64,000 bases of DNA from Halicephalobus mephisto (Eukaryota; Nematoda; Chromadorea; Rhabditida; Panagrolaimidae): the NCBI GenBank assembly GCA_009193035.1, contig SWDT01000200.1, positions 124,001-188,000 of the forward strand, read 5' to 3'. The notes beneath the pieces are model-generated. The model was not told where the DNA came from. It did not search any database and worked only from the letters and a program-made list of their open reading frames with translations. The number at the start of each line of letters is the position of its first letter. The stretch's first letter is position 1. Below are positions 33,850 to 45,048 of the stretch, in pieces. The translations under genes were made by a program, and so were the position numbers.

Positions 33850-35584
33850 TGTTCCGAAGATGGCTTTTGGCTAAATAGACGGTTGAGGATTTGATCAAAT
33901 CGATAGGATCTTGCATAGTTGACATCTGGTTCTGATACCCTTTTAGCCCGGACTGAAACAAAGAAATTAGGTTAGTACTCTGTTGGAATTCCCCCATGTC
34001 AGAACTTGTATCTAAAGTGTCTGTAATTAGAAGGCCGTCAATACAAACTGAGAATTTCCGTTATTTTCCAAAAACAACAAAGAATGCTTACGAATTATAC
34101 CTTGGTTTGTTTATTTCACTTGTATCAACTTTAGTTCGGCAAAAATAAGATTTGTAATAACTTCGAAAATAAGATTTGTAATAACTTCAGAAATAAGATT
34201 TGTAATAACTTCAAAAATAAGTTACGTTGTTTCAAAGCTCTTTGGATGAGTGCCCCAAATTTGTATTTTACGTTTATCCAAAAATCCTTTAAAACAAGAA
34301 AATCCGCAAATCCAAGGTCTTGTAGTTTTTGTTTTGCGATCTGTCTTTCAAGAACCAGTCAGACAGCTGTAATGATTACAAGAACCATTTTTAATTTAAA
34401 AAGCAATTGTTGCAATTGTCGAATTTGAAGCTGAAAAAAAGCGTTTTTCAAACGAGAAGTACAAAGTTTGACAAGCAGGTGAAAAGACAACTTTGTTTTT
34501 TCATTCGCAACATATGAATTTACGCACATTAAACCAATTTTCCCCCTCCGGGAAAGCATTTAGGGAAATTAAACAGGATTTGGATGTGACTTCCAAGAGC
34601 TTCAAAGTAATCTTTGGTGCATTCAGAAGACCACCTTAATTCCGGGCACCTGTCTTATTAGACTGGAACTGCCCGGGAATGTCGTTATTTAATGTTGAAA
34701 CGAGAAATAAAAACTTGGTTTTCCCGCAGAAAAGTAACATTTGCCTTTCCTTAATAAACGACTTCCTGTTTGAAAAGCGTTCCAAAAATTCCATCAATCA
34801 TCATTTTAACCACATTGAATAATTTTCTCCCTTGCCTCTGGCTAGATTGTTTTTGATGGCTTTTGAAATGAGGTGGTGACTTGGAATTGATTGACTGCCT
34901 TTGTTTTCACTATTGTTGTCTTTTTCTGGCATTTTCAGGACGAAAGGACGCTTGTAGACGTGAGATAAAGACCATAATTCTCCAATTTTTATGGATTCTA
35001 TTTGATCTTGTTTTTTCACAGATCAAGTTTCATATCTGATTTTCGAACAATGCTTTGTCTCGCTTGAACAAAAGACCTGTAAAATCCTCCTGGGATATCT
35101 ATTTCATTTTCTGTATTTTCGGTGACAGTAAAAGTGAATTTGAATTTTCTCTCGCTCGGCATCTTTAGAAAAAACTGGAAATTGGCTCAAGTGGGCTCAT
35201 TTACTACTTGCTTCTTGCATCATAATTTTCTTCCGTCGGACTTTTATTTGTTTTTTAGTCTTGAAAATTCAATAGTTTGCTCACATTTAGATTTAGATGA
35301 TGAACCTAGCCTTGAACATGTCACGCAAGAATTTTCATTTTGGATTTGGTTTCAAGGCAGTTAATTTAGAATTATTCGGCGTTTACTGTGAATTTTTAGT
35401 TTTTTTACTTTTCTGATGTCATTATTGGCCTTAAAATTCCAAAATTTTGAGATCTGTGGTTTCTGATTCAGGAAAACACCGTCCGCGGAATTTCTAAATC
35501 TTGATTGTCTTCACGGAATTGACGGTTTTCATGGTTTTTAATCTCTCTGTTTAGATTTTTGCATAATTAAATGTAACACGGGTA
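33850..35584. other. Intron/intergenic DNA within mec-2 locus
   Basis: 1.7 kb with no exon recognised. It contains a 24-bp tandem repeat (34145-34221) and otherwise AT-rich sequence. Minus-strand frames at 34359 and 34801 show no domain. Confidence 0.4.
34145..34221. repeat. 24-bp tandem repeat, ~3 copies
   Basis: ATAAGATTTGTAATAACTTC repeats with 24-bp spacing at 34145, 34169 and 34193; a fourth copy starts at 34217. Copies differ by one or two bases in the last four positions. Confidence 0.85.
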
Positions 35585-35906
35585 ATGACGTCGGAAGAAC
35601 AACCTCAGACTTCATGGATGGTGGAGCAGATCCAGGATCTCCAGAATCCACCAAGGAGCCAAACTCCTTCTACCATCTCCTCCACTCCTCATCGATTCTC
35701 CCAGCGATCGAGGAAATTGAGCTCCCGAGCTGAGACTGGGTCGATAATGAGTCGGAAGAGGTCCATGATGCAGAGGATGAATGACATCGAACAGTGGGAT
35801 ATCTCCAGGAAGTCGACTGCCACCAATACTCCCTTGTTAGGGAATAATGGATCTTCTAGGAAGGAGAAGAAAAGTGCATCCTCTATGAGGATTGATTTGC
35901 TTAGCG
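35585..35906 (+). CDS. mec-2: mec-2 locus, alternative first exon 4
   Basis: ATG at 35585; the donor GTAATC follows 35906; 107 codons plus a leftover G (phase 1). Ser/Arg/Thr-rich (RSQTPSTISSTPHRFSQRSR), probably phosphorylatable and disordered. Joins the stomatin core at 36902 in frame ([12 protein letters not shown]). There is no stop codon before the donor, which supports an alternative N-terminal exon. Confidence 0.6.
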
Positions 35907-35999
35907 GTAATCTTCACTTATTCAGTGCAGTTTCCAAGTCCCCTCATTTTTAAATACTTTCTTTTTGCCGATCAAATTCTCTTAGATGCGCCCAAAGTC

Positions 36000-36007
36000 A
36001 TGCATTT
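36000..36007 (+). promoter_or_regulatory. Candidate UNC-86/MEC-3-type site
   Basis: ATGCATTT (AAATGCAT on the other strand) lies 145 bp upstream of the MEC-2A-like start at 36152. The heptamer AATGCAT is known to be enriched upstream of C. elegans touch-receptor genes. Other AATGCAT sites occur in this AT-rich window, so support is weak. Confidence 0.3.
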
Positions 36008-36151
36008 CTAACTTCTCCTTTACTGTCTCCCTTGCTTATGTATGAGTTCAATTTCTCCGAAAGGTACTATCAGCTGGACAATTAGGAATTCATAGAGCTC
36101 GCCATTGTTGGAATTTTACTCTTCCGGAATAGTCGTTTGAAGTTATTTCTG

Positions 36152-37974
36152 ATGGCAGCTGTGTCCTCTGCCAGAAACAGTGTAGTTTCTCTTGTTTCCA
36201 CCACTGGCTCCGGAATCACCCAAACTAGGGATTCCAGGAGAGTGGAAACGAAATTGCTAGAAGATGAAGGCGTTATTCTTCCTTCCAGCAGCTCCAAAGA
36301 TGACGATATTCTCAGTGAATCCAGCGATGATATCGAGACTATAGCTATGCAGACTCTAGAGCATATTAGGGAAGATGTAGGTAGATTAGAAAATCTGTTG
36401 TAGCGTCAATTTCCGATTTAGCCGTCAAAGTCCATAACAGCCCAGTTCGATAGCTCCCGAGGAAAGCTCAGCTCCAGCGACGCTTCCATCTGTGCAGAAA
36501 CGCGGTCGAACAACCGCATCCCTGAGTCTAGTCCTTCTGTAGACAGCAAAAAACTCTCCAACAATCTGGCGAATTCCACAAATTCTAAAAAAATCCGAGA
36601 AAAAGACCCAGAACGAGCCGAGGACGAAGAACAAGGTTATCTTTTCTGTCCTTTCATTCCATCCTTGAAACAATGGAATGAAAATAAAACCGCCTTAGGA
36701 TACATAAGTATTTTAAGTTTGCATTGGGAAGTAACTGCCGAAAAGGGATTTAGGTTTCACCGCTTTTCCTCTTTGTTTCCGTAAAATCTCCTTTGTAGTT
36801 TTAGAATTTTTTCATTGTTAAAAGTGCCATGAGCAAACCAGTCAAAAGGACCACTTTTGATAACATTAAGAAACGCCGGCCTCAAACGTTTAATCTTGCA
36901 GCGAATATCCAAAATGACTTTGGCATCTGCGGATGGATTCTGACTATACTTTCTTATATTTTAATCTTCTTCACACTGCCCATATCTGCTTGCATGTGCA
37001 TCAAGGTAACGATGAATTATTTCAGTTGCGATTAATCAAGGATTATTTCCAGGTTGTTCAAGAATACGAAAGAGCAGTCATCTTCAGACTCGGTCGTCTG
37101 ATGCCCGGTGGAGCTAAAGGACCTGGTATCTTCTTCATTGTCCCCTGCATTGACAGCTACAGGAAGGTCGATCTTCGAGTGTTGTCTTTTGAAGTCCCTC
37201 CTCAGGAAATCCTTTCGAAAGGTTCGTTTTTATCCGAAAATCAATAACTGAAATAATTGCCTTGTTTAGACAGTGTAACAGTGGCTGTCGATGCAGTTGT
37301 ATACTTTAGAATTTCAAATGCAACAATTTCTGTCACTAACGTTGAGGATTCCTCCAGATCTACAAAACTACTCGCTCAAACATCTCTCAGGAATATCCTC
37401 GGTACAAAAACCTTGGCGGAAATGCTGAGTGATCGTGAGGCGATCTCTCTCCAGATGCAGGCCACCTTGGACGAGGCAACCGAGCCCTGGGGAGTCAAGG
37501 TAGAGAGAGTAGAGGTCAAGGATGTCAGACTGCCCATCCAACTCCAGAGAGCCATGGCCGCCGAAGCAGAAGCTGCGCGTGAGGCCAGAGCCAAGGTCAT
37601 CGTCGCTGAAGGGGAGCAGAAGGCCTCCCGAGCACTGAAGGAGGCTGCTGAAGTCATCGCTGAGAGTCCTTCAGCTTTGCAATTAAGATATCTACAAACA
37701 TTGAACTCCATCAGTGCTGAGAAAAACAGGTAGGGATTTATTTTCAAGTTCTTCACAAAGGGAAATTTCAGTACCATCATCTTCCCGTTCCCGATCGACT
37801 TGCTCCAGAGCTTCTTCCACAGACCTGCCCCGAAATTGTAAATTTTTTAATTTTTATTCATTTAAATTCGCTTTGCATTTGCTTTTTTGCTTTAGGTCAG
37901 AGCAATCGTACGGCACTGCTGGTCCCTCAGGCATCGCTTCCACAACGATCTCAATGAAACCACACATTTCTTAA
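36152..37974 (+). CDS. mec-2: MEC-2 stomatin, short form
   Basis: Stomatin that binds cholesterol and regulates the MEC-4/MEC-10 touch channel. Exons 36152-36376, 36446-36635, 36902-37005, 37053-37221, 37270-37729, 37772-37837 and 37896-37974; 430 residues. The N-terminus [10 protein letters not shown] ... [10 protein letters not shown] matches C. elegans MEC-2. The hairpin membrane segment [20 protein letters not shown] is followed by the palmitoylatable CMCIK and the PHB domain ([16 protein letters not shown] to LNSISAEKN). An alternative start at 36829 ([10 protein letters not shown]) reads directly into the core. The last exon ends SMKPHIS-stop, with AATAAA about 60 bp downstream (near 38031). 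Confidence 0.92.
36829..36901 (+). CDS. mec-2: mec-2 locus, alternative start 5
   Basis: ATG at 36829 opens [17 protein letters not shown] and reads without an intron into the core exon ([11 protein letters not shown]). This would give a stomatin with a short basic N-terminus, close in size to UNC-1. The same bases serve as intron and acceptor (TTGCAG at 36901) when upstream exons are used. Confidence 0.55.
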
Positions 37975-38030
37975 TTCAAAATATTATTTGATTTTTAAAT
38001 TGCTTCAGTCTTGTGTTTTCATTACTGTGC

Positions 38031-38036
38031 AATAAA
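38031..38036 (+). terminator. Poly(A) signal of short mec-2 form
   Basis: AATAAA in GCAATAAAATAATT lies about 60 bp after the stop codon of the short-form terminal exon and just before the acceptor (38069) of the long-form exon. Use of this signal would exclude the long tail. Confidence 0.6.
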
Positions 38037-38069
38037 ATAATTCCTTACAAATATCGTTTCCGAATTAAG

Positions 38070-41000
38070 CGAGGAACCACCTCCGCTTCCGAAAAAAATC
38101 CGCTCCTGCTGCCTCTACAAGTACCCCGACTGGGTCCAGAGCATGGTGTCAGGGCGTACAGACCACTCCCACAATCATTCACAGATTCCGCAGCAGCCCT
38201 GGCCGCCGTCCCAGAATCTACAGATGAGTTCTGCACCGTCCACCACCAACATCAGTGGCCAGCGACAGGGCCAGTTCACAGGGTGGGTAATTCCCAGTAG
38301 AAATTGTCTGGATAGTGACTAAAAAGGAACAACTTTATGCATTTCCTGGATACTGTTCAAAACATCCATTGTAGCAAAACAAAACAAATAGTGTCCAGAA
38401 AATTCCGAAAACTGTTTTTTTGCAATCACTATCTATGCAATTCGTATTAAAGGAGCACAACACGAATCTATGCTAGGTGCTGGACATCACGTCAGGACTA
38501 TGGACTCGCATATATAATTCATTTTGTAAATTTGTGGTGTTATATCTAGCAATATTACATTTTAGTGCCGAAATGCCGCAATAATTTATGCGGTGCGAGT
38601 ATCAAAGAAAAAACTGCACTTCGGGGACTAAAATTAAAGATAAAGTGTGAAAACGATTGAGTGGTTCTGACACGCTTCTCAGTCATGCCAATCATTTATG
38701 TAAATTCGTGTCGTGATCCTTTAACCTTATAAAGTTCAACCCAATTCCCGCTTGAGCACCTTCCAAGTTGAACTTTATCTAATTTCCGTCAAAAGTTCAG
38801 ATAAAGGGTATCCATTAATCATAGTGATTGGATAATTGTCTCTTGCTGACTTCTCTTGGAGTTGAATTTAACGGGCTCTAGAGTGGAGGATCAGCTTGCC
38901 CACAATGTGACACATGACGCCGCGGCTTTCCGCAACAAGCACTTTTGATCTGCGAGAAAAGTGAAAATCAAAACAGGCCAAAGCTGGCGGGGGAATATTA
39001 TCCGTTTATTTTCCGTGATCCATCCGTCTTCATGTGATCCTCCAGGGACTTTGTACAGTTTAAAGACGATCTGTTGACGTTTTTGAGAATTTGATTGTTT
39101 TTGAAATCCGAAACCGTTTTTGCCTGGGGCAACTGTCCAATCGGTTTTCCGTTCTCCCCCCGAGAGTAATGACTCAAATTTTGTAGTAAAATAAGTTTGC
39201 AACATCTTGTTTTACTATTTCCGAAACGTCGTGTCGCATTTTCTTTGTTTTTGTGCTAATATTGGCTCTTTTGGATTTTATGAAAGGCATTGAAATTGAA
39301 GGGAGGACTGCCCGAGGGAGATTGGGAGATAAAGAGATTTCAAGCCGTAAAGATATGAATTGCGTCAAGAGAATGCGGGAGCATTCCATCGAGATTCAGC
39401 TCAGCAAAGACGAGCTAGATTGGTTCGTTCTCCATTTAACACAATTATTAGATAGTAATTGCCTTCATAAACGTGTTTCGAGTGTTTTTGATAGATTGCG
39501 ATTGTTCATAACTCGGCGTATAATGAACCAATTTTAAAATAGTTTTTACCAACTTTTTTATTGCCTCTTGAAGTTTTTTGTATGAATTTAAAAAATTCGA
39601 AATATATTCATTCCCAATGTTACTTTTTTGTCATTTTTAAAATTTATTCTCATTCAGCTTAAAATGTAGATTTCGTAAGCTAAAAATAATAATTCTTTGA
39701 ATGAAATTCAAAAATAAATAGAAATCAATGAAATTTTTAAATTAGTACAGAAAAAGTGATTTTCGAATATTTAATAGAATGTTTTTAACTGGGTCCATTA
39801 TACACGAAGTTAAGCTCTTGTTATAGATCAAAAATACTTGAAACAATTTATAGTGATATTCAAGGACTAACAATGACCCTAGATAAGACTTGTGGGTGCT
39901 TCAGGTACTAACACGAAAGTTATTTTCTGTATTTAAAACTATCTTAATTCTATAATTTCCAGCATTCGTGAAGCCGCAGCGAATCCTTCAACTTCTCAGT
40001 ACGGTGGCACGCAGACCAGTGATCCGAGTAAGTGAGTATCTCGAATGTCTCTGCATTTTTGATTTCACTATTCTTCTTCAACCGTTTCTTTGTCGAAGAA
40101 TTAACACCAACTTGTCGATGTCAATTCGCTTACATATGATTTCCCCTCAGGACCATGCAAAGAGTACTATTTTGAGGCTTTTCGCTTGGTCCTGAGTGGA
40201 AACCATATATATGGGATTTTGCATATTAGTCAAGTAGCATTATCCTTTGTTTAATTCGTATTTCAGATCAGACTTATCGAAATCCCAATAAAGCCTCGTC
40301 TTCTCGACCTTCACAGCTTCCATTTCCTCGCCAGTCTTCGAGCGCTTCGCTGTTAAAACAAGCTTTGGCAAATAGAATTACTCCCTTGCTTTCCAATGGA
40401 CAACAAAAGGACCCTGGGACGACTGAAAGTGAACAAGGGTCAAGGAGGTTAAGTATGAGGAAGGGCAGTGACACTGGAAGTGAGATGAGCAAATCCATTT
40501 TGACGAATCCCGCTTGGTACAGAGACCCAGAAGGAAGAACCGGGTTCAAACCCCCTGGATGGGAGAAACAGTTTGAAGGGAAAAGAAGTCCGGAGATAAA
40601 ACAGCTCACGAAGAAGGAGTATTCTGTTCCAAGTGAAAAGAAGCCTCAACAACCCGCTTCCTCGTCCTCCAAATCAAGCTCAAAATCGCCAGTAAGAACA
40701 CCTGCAGCTTTTCCCGGGAAAGAAAAATCCAGTAAACCCTCTTCTTACAGCTCTCCTTCTCTATTCTGTCTCTCTGGAGGAAACACAAATTCAATGACGG
40801 TTAGTGAATATGAGAATGTGGTCGAGGACCAGTCTAACGAAGTCCAACAGAAGCAGCAAAAGGAAATCAAAAGTCCGAAGCAACGGAGGAGTTCATCTGG
40901 GGGATCTCCTTCAAAAATAAGTAATGTCGAAGTGAAGATAAGAAAAGAAAAGTCGGCTACTGAATTAAAGTCGAATTCCTCTCCAAAATCTAATCTTATT

Positions 41001-43775
41001 TCCTTGAGCAATAAGAATAAAGAACCTCCAAAAGACAAGAGCTTTCCTCTAGACGATATCATATTAGACGCTACTACAGCTGCTGCAATCACTGGAAGTC
41101 ATTCTGGGGTGGTCCTAACAAGAGCTCCAAGTTCTACAAAATCCCCCAGTTCTCCATTAAGAGAAGTCAACAAATCTAGTAAATCTAAAGGAGAAGAAGA
41201 ACTTAAAAAGGAACTCAATATGGACCTTAATTCTCCCCTTTCTAAGTCTACACCTGAACAGAGGATCCACAGAAGAGACTCATCTCAGTCGGACACGAGT
41301 AAGTTCTCCCACAAATCGGTCACCTTTTCTGATCAAGTGGAAGTGAACGAGATCGAACGACTCCAGAGACGGCGATCTCGAGGAGAGTTCAACTCCAGCA
41401 GTGAAGATGAGACCGTCATCGACCTGGATGAACATCTGATTCCGATCCGAAGAGCATTAAGAGACAAGAAGGAGAAAAAAGAATTCTCAATGGAGAAACA
41501 GCCAGTCATCAAGATCGAAATTCAGAATCCTCCAGAGGACAGAATCAATCCAAATGACAACGAAATGGAAACTCTCAGAACCGCAAGTGTTTCTCCGTTT
41601 CAACGATCCGCAAGTGACATTCCAGAAGTCTCTCCCACTCCTAACTCGAGATCCTGGTCGATGGAAGATGATGACACCAGGACTCAAAATCAAAGAATGA
41701 GCTTCAATACAGTGTCAGAATTCCAGCCCATTCCAATGCCCTTAGAAGATGTCAAGTTGAACAGAACGAATTCTCCTTACTTGCCATCCAGTCAGATGGA
41801 AGAATCCATGGACTCGCTTCAACTACTCCAACTGAATGCACCTTTCCCTAGACCCCCAGGGATGTCAGAAGACGAGTGGAGAGCCATGATTCAATCCATC
41901 TATGTGGCTGAAACCTCTTCGGCAATCGATGACTTCAACAACATGAGAGATGCCAGAGAGGGAGAGTCGGATTCACTTCAGAGTTATTATTTGGAAGACG
42001 TTTACGGGCCTGACATTTACCAGCAACTTCAGGAACATCTTCCTGGAAGTGTCGCTAGAGTAGTCAGAGATGAGATGTTGGCCGGATATGGTAGACAAGA
42101 AGACGGATCAAGTGGAAGACAGCTGGACGATTGGGAGAGGCTACTCATCGGATCTTTGACGAGACTCCATGCAGAAGATTCCGACAACGGATCTGGAAAT
42201 TTGAGTGAGTTAATAAGGTGTAAAAAGCATGGAACAAATTTGTGCTGGTTACTGGATATCATGTCAGAGCCATTAATTTGTAGATCTGATTCAGTCAGTA
42301 GATTTCCGGTGTTATATTCACTAATCTAGCATTTTCGGCATCAAAGGAAAACTCACTTTTATAAACTAAAAAATATCTTATATAAATGAATGGTTATAAC
42401 GCAAATCTTTGTGATTTTAACCACTGACATAAATTTACATTGTACTTTTTCGATTTGTTATAAAATCAACTTATTTCAGCACCTCAATCGCCTCGAATGC
42501 CCGTAGGTTTTTATAAACAACAGCCTCTGGTCAGATCAGCATCTGGATACTTGGAAGAGAATCAGTTCAATAATATGGGAAGGAATGGTGACATGAACAA
42601 GACGGACTACGATGCTTCTGCAGAGATTTCCCCGACCGACTCTAGAGCCGGAGTAGGGAGGACAATTCAAGAAAGCAGTAAGCAAAAGTCCAGTATTCCT
42701 GAAAGGAAGGCTCCAGAGTTGCCCACTCCGACAGCTAGCCACATCCCAAGACCGATTGAACCCGTCACTTCCCCGAGAAGACAACCACAGTCTCAGTCGT
42801 CGATGAGAAGCCCGACCAGGTCCAGTTCTTCGAATCTCAGAAACACGAATTCAGAGAACTTGGCTGAAAATATCAGTTCTACCCTCCCGTTGGATTCTAG
42901 TTACGGTAGTCAAACAACGGCGAGGATCGACTCCTCCATCGAGAGAAGCGAGTTCTCCAGAATTCCAATTGGAGCAACAACTTCCGGAATCATCACGGAG
43001 TCCATGATCACTGAGAAGAATTCAGATACAGGGATGCGGGGTTCTGAAGACAGGAATGTGTTTTCGCCAATTTCGAAGACGGGAATTCCTTCTCCCACCC
43101 ATTCCAAAGGTTCCAGTTTCGGAAGTAACGAGACCATCCGACAAGGTAAATTTTATTTTTAAATCTGCTCATTACTTCTCGGTTACAGTGTCCAGACCTA
43201 CATTTATTCATCAAGAACCCAAGCCTGGCGACTCCTCCCCGGCCAAGTACAAAGTGAAAATAACGTCTCCACAATCGGACTTTAAACGCTTCACTTCCGG
43301 CCCGACCCTCAAATCCGATCTTCAAAGCAATCCGTCATCCATTCAACAGTCTTTCTACGACAACGTCAGTCCTTCTAACGTCCTCGTCACGAATGTCTCT
43401 GTAAATCTGCAGCCTACTCAGAGTCCGAGAAACAGAGTTGGAGTGGTGACAACTAGAGTCATAGCTTCGACGACCCCTCATCCCACTCCGTCCGCACCTT
43501 CTGCAAGTCAATTCAGCACTATAGATTCAAGGCAAAAAACTCCAGTTTCAAGTCCCGAAGAAGACCGATTGAAAGAAAAGTTCGTCCGGATGTACGGACA
43601 AAGAAAAGTCTCAATTGCGGATTCCGAAGAAGAAGAGGCCCCGAAAGACCCCAAGCCCTCGAGAGATCGAAAACAGAGCTTCGAAAGCCTTCTTTCCACA
43701 GATTCAAGGGAATCTGTCGTTTCTGCTGTCAGCTACAGAGCTGAAAACAAAGTCCGCAGGTACTTCAATTACTAA
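38070..43775 (+). CDS. mec-2: MEC-2 long C-terminal extension
   Basis: Exon 38070-38286 (EEPPPLPKKIRSCCLYKYPD) matches the C. elegans MEC-2 tail. It joins exon 37772-37837 as PAPKF-EEPPP. A probable 23-nt microexon (39400-39422, least certain), then 39963-40027, 40267-42204, 42480-43145 and 43189-43775 follow. All phases close, giving about 1,569 residues in total. The added part is Ser/Pro/Lys-rich and predicted disordered, with one folded-looking acidic segment (PRPPGMSEDEWRAMIQSIYV ... LPGSVARVVRDEMLAGYG) near the middle. AATAAA follows the stop at about 43816. The 3' exons might be a neighbouring gene spliced in; phase continuity favours one transcript. Confidence 0.65.
38302..38443. repeat. 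Small palindromic repeat, copy 3
   Basis: Arms AATTGTCTGGATAGTGACT and, reverse-complemented, AATTGCATAGATAGTGATT. Longest copy of the family also found at 3382-3452 and 5873-5934. Lies in a mec-2 intron. Confidence 0.6.
38447..38724. mobile_element. TTAA-flanked MITE (piggyBac type)
   Basis: Flanked by TTAA on both sides (38447-38450, 38721-38724). Terminal inverted repeats are AGGAGCACAACACGAAT on the left and AGGATCACGACACGAAT from the right end. About 270 bp internal, no transposase. TTAA target duplication is characteristic of piggyBac. A diverged relative may lie at 42211-42460. Confidence 0.65.
39511..39810. mobile_element. Tc1/mariner-type MITE, copy 2
   Basis: Exactly 300 bp between TA dinucleotides (39509-39510, 39811-39812). 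Inverted ends: ACTCGGCGTATAATGAACC and, from the right, ACTTCGTGTATAATGGACC. The interior is the reverse complement of the element at 23764-24076 (TTTTTAGCTTACGAAATC, GCTGAATGAGAAT). Inserted in an intron of the mec-2 extension. Confidence 0.7.
42211..42460. mobile_element. Degenerate inverted-repeat element
   Basis: Lies in the intron 42205-42479. Ends AAAAAGCATGGAACAAATTTGTG and, from the right, GAAAAAGTACAATGTAAATTTATG pair imperfectly. Internal stretches resemble the TTAA element at 38447 (CTGGATATCATGTCAGAGC with CTGGACATCACGTCAGGAC; GGTGTTATAT in both). Confidence 0.45.
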
Positions 43776-43883
43776 TTATCCTTGTTTTCGAACGGCTTCG
43801 CTTGGCATTTTGAACAATAAAAACTTATTCATTAGTTCGTGCTGTACAGAGATAAATAACATTGCATTCAGGACAAGGAATCT

Positions 43884-44464
43884 TCAGTGAGGTTCTGGCT
43901 GGCCGATATTTGCCTCGTACCACAGATGTTCATTCTTCATCAGTTGTTCCTCGTCGGCAGTGAAGTCGTTTTCAATCTCAAAAATTCTTCTGATGTCACT
44001 GACAGACCTTCCTTGTATCATTATCGCTAGTCTGAAGCAGCAGTAATCGATTAGTCTGGGGATATTTAAGAAATTGGCCCCGTGAATTATCTTTGTGAGC
44101 AAGTCATATGGCATACTAAGCAGGAATTTCATCTCCCAGGAATCCTGTGGGGGAATCTGAGGAGCTGGGTCTGAGGGAGTAGGGGGGACGTAAGGGGGGT
44201 CGTTCTCGAAATGCTGACAAAACTCTACAATCTTCTTGAGCGTCTCGCCATCCACTGCCTGGACGGGGATTATTGGAACGGAATCAGTGGAACCTAAAAA
44301 TTAAACAATGTTCATATATCGATCGTCCACAAAAAGGACTTACTGGTCATTTCCATCAAATCAGTACAAACTTCGGACTGCAACAGTACTTTTTCACTGA
44401 CTAAGAAGGATTGGCCATCGGAAGATTCCAATTTGAACATTCTCGGACTTGAAGTGGACTCCAT
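43884..44464 (-). CDS. SKP1-related protein (second copy)
   Basis: SCF ubiquitin-ligase adaptor. Exons 44464-44344 and 44293-43884; 176 residues. Features: FKLESSDGQSFLVSEKVL, DGETLKKIVEFCQHFE, the conserved LNIPRLIDYCCFRLAIMIQG, RSVSDIRRIFEIENDFTADE, and an unusual C-terminus LWYEANIGQPEPH instead of the WC-containing end. A TTTCAG lies five bases upstream of the chosen ATG, consistent with spliced-leader addition. It differs from the first copy (23169-23714) by an intron and many substitutions, so the split is old. Convergent with the mec-2 extension 108 bp away. Confidence 0.9.
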
Positions 44465-45048
44465 TTTGCTGAAAGTCGTTTCATCAGTTGTAACAGATGA
44501 TTTAAAATGGAAACGATATATAAAACACGAACATTCAGCATTGATATCTACTGGTGGTGATACGTGTTCCATAATCTAAAGAAACGTCAAGAACACGAAC
44601 GACTCCTAATAGAAAATCCAGTAACAACACACAGATCCTCACATAACCATTGCATTCACGAACAAAGAAACCGAAAAAGTGGAAGATTTCAAAATTGTTG
44701 ACAGGGATGAAACATGTGACCGACCAAGAGTATTCGGACTTCCAACTGACATGGCGCGCAGAAAAACAAACTCTTCTCTCTCCCAAAACGAAAAACAAAA
44801 AACAAAAACTATTTTGCTTTGATTAACCTATTTCTTATCTTTCAGTTCACTCGATAAAAACTATATGCACTGTGGGCTATATTCAGGCTTATATCTAAAA
44901 AGTCCAATTCATAACATTGTCTCTTTGACTTTGAATGAGTTTACTATCCAATATTAGACTTTATTGAGAATTGCTATGAAAACATTCATACTCAATCGCT
45001 ACGATTAATTAGTTTGATTATACTGATAACGTGATCAATTTATGAGAA
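44465..45048. other. Intergenic region, no gene seen
   Basis: 584 bp upstream of the second SKP1-like gene and downstream of the Lon-like gene. The open frame at 44535-44798 shows no domain. AT-rich, no repeat recognised. Confidence 0.4.

Noticed and set aside
40745..41092. Minus-strand frame opposite the long mec-2 exon
   Set aside because: Composition mirrors Ser/Lys codons of the plus-strand exon; no motif.
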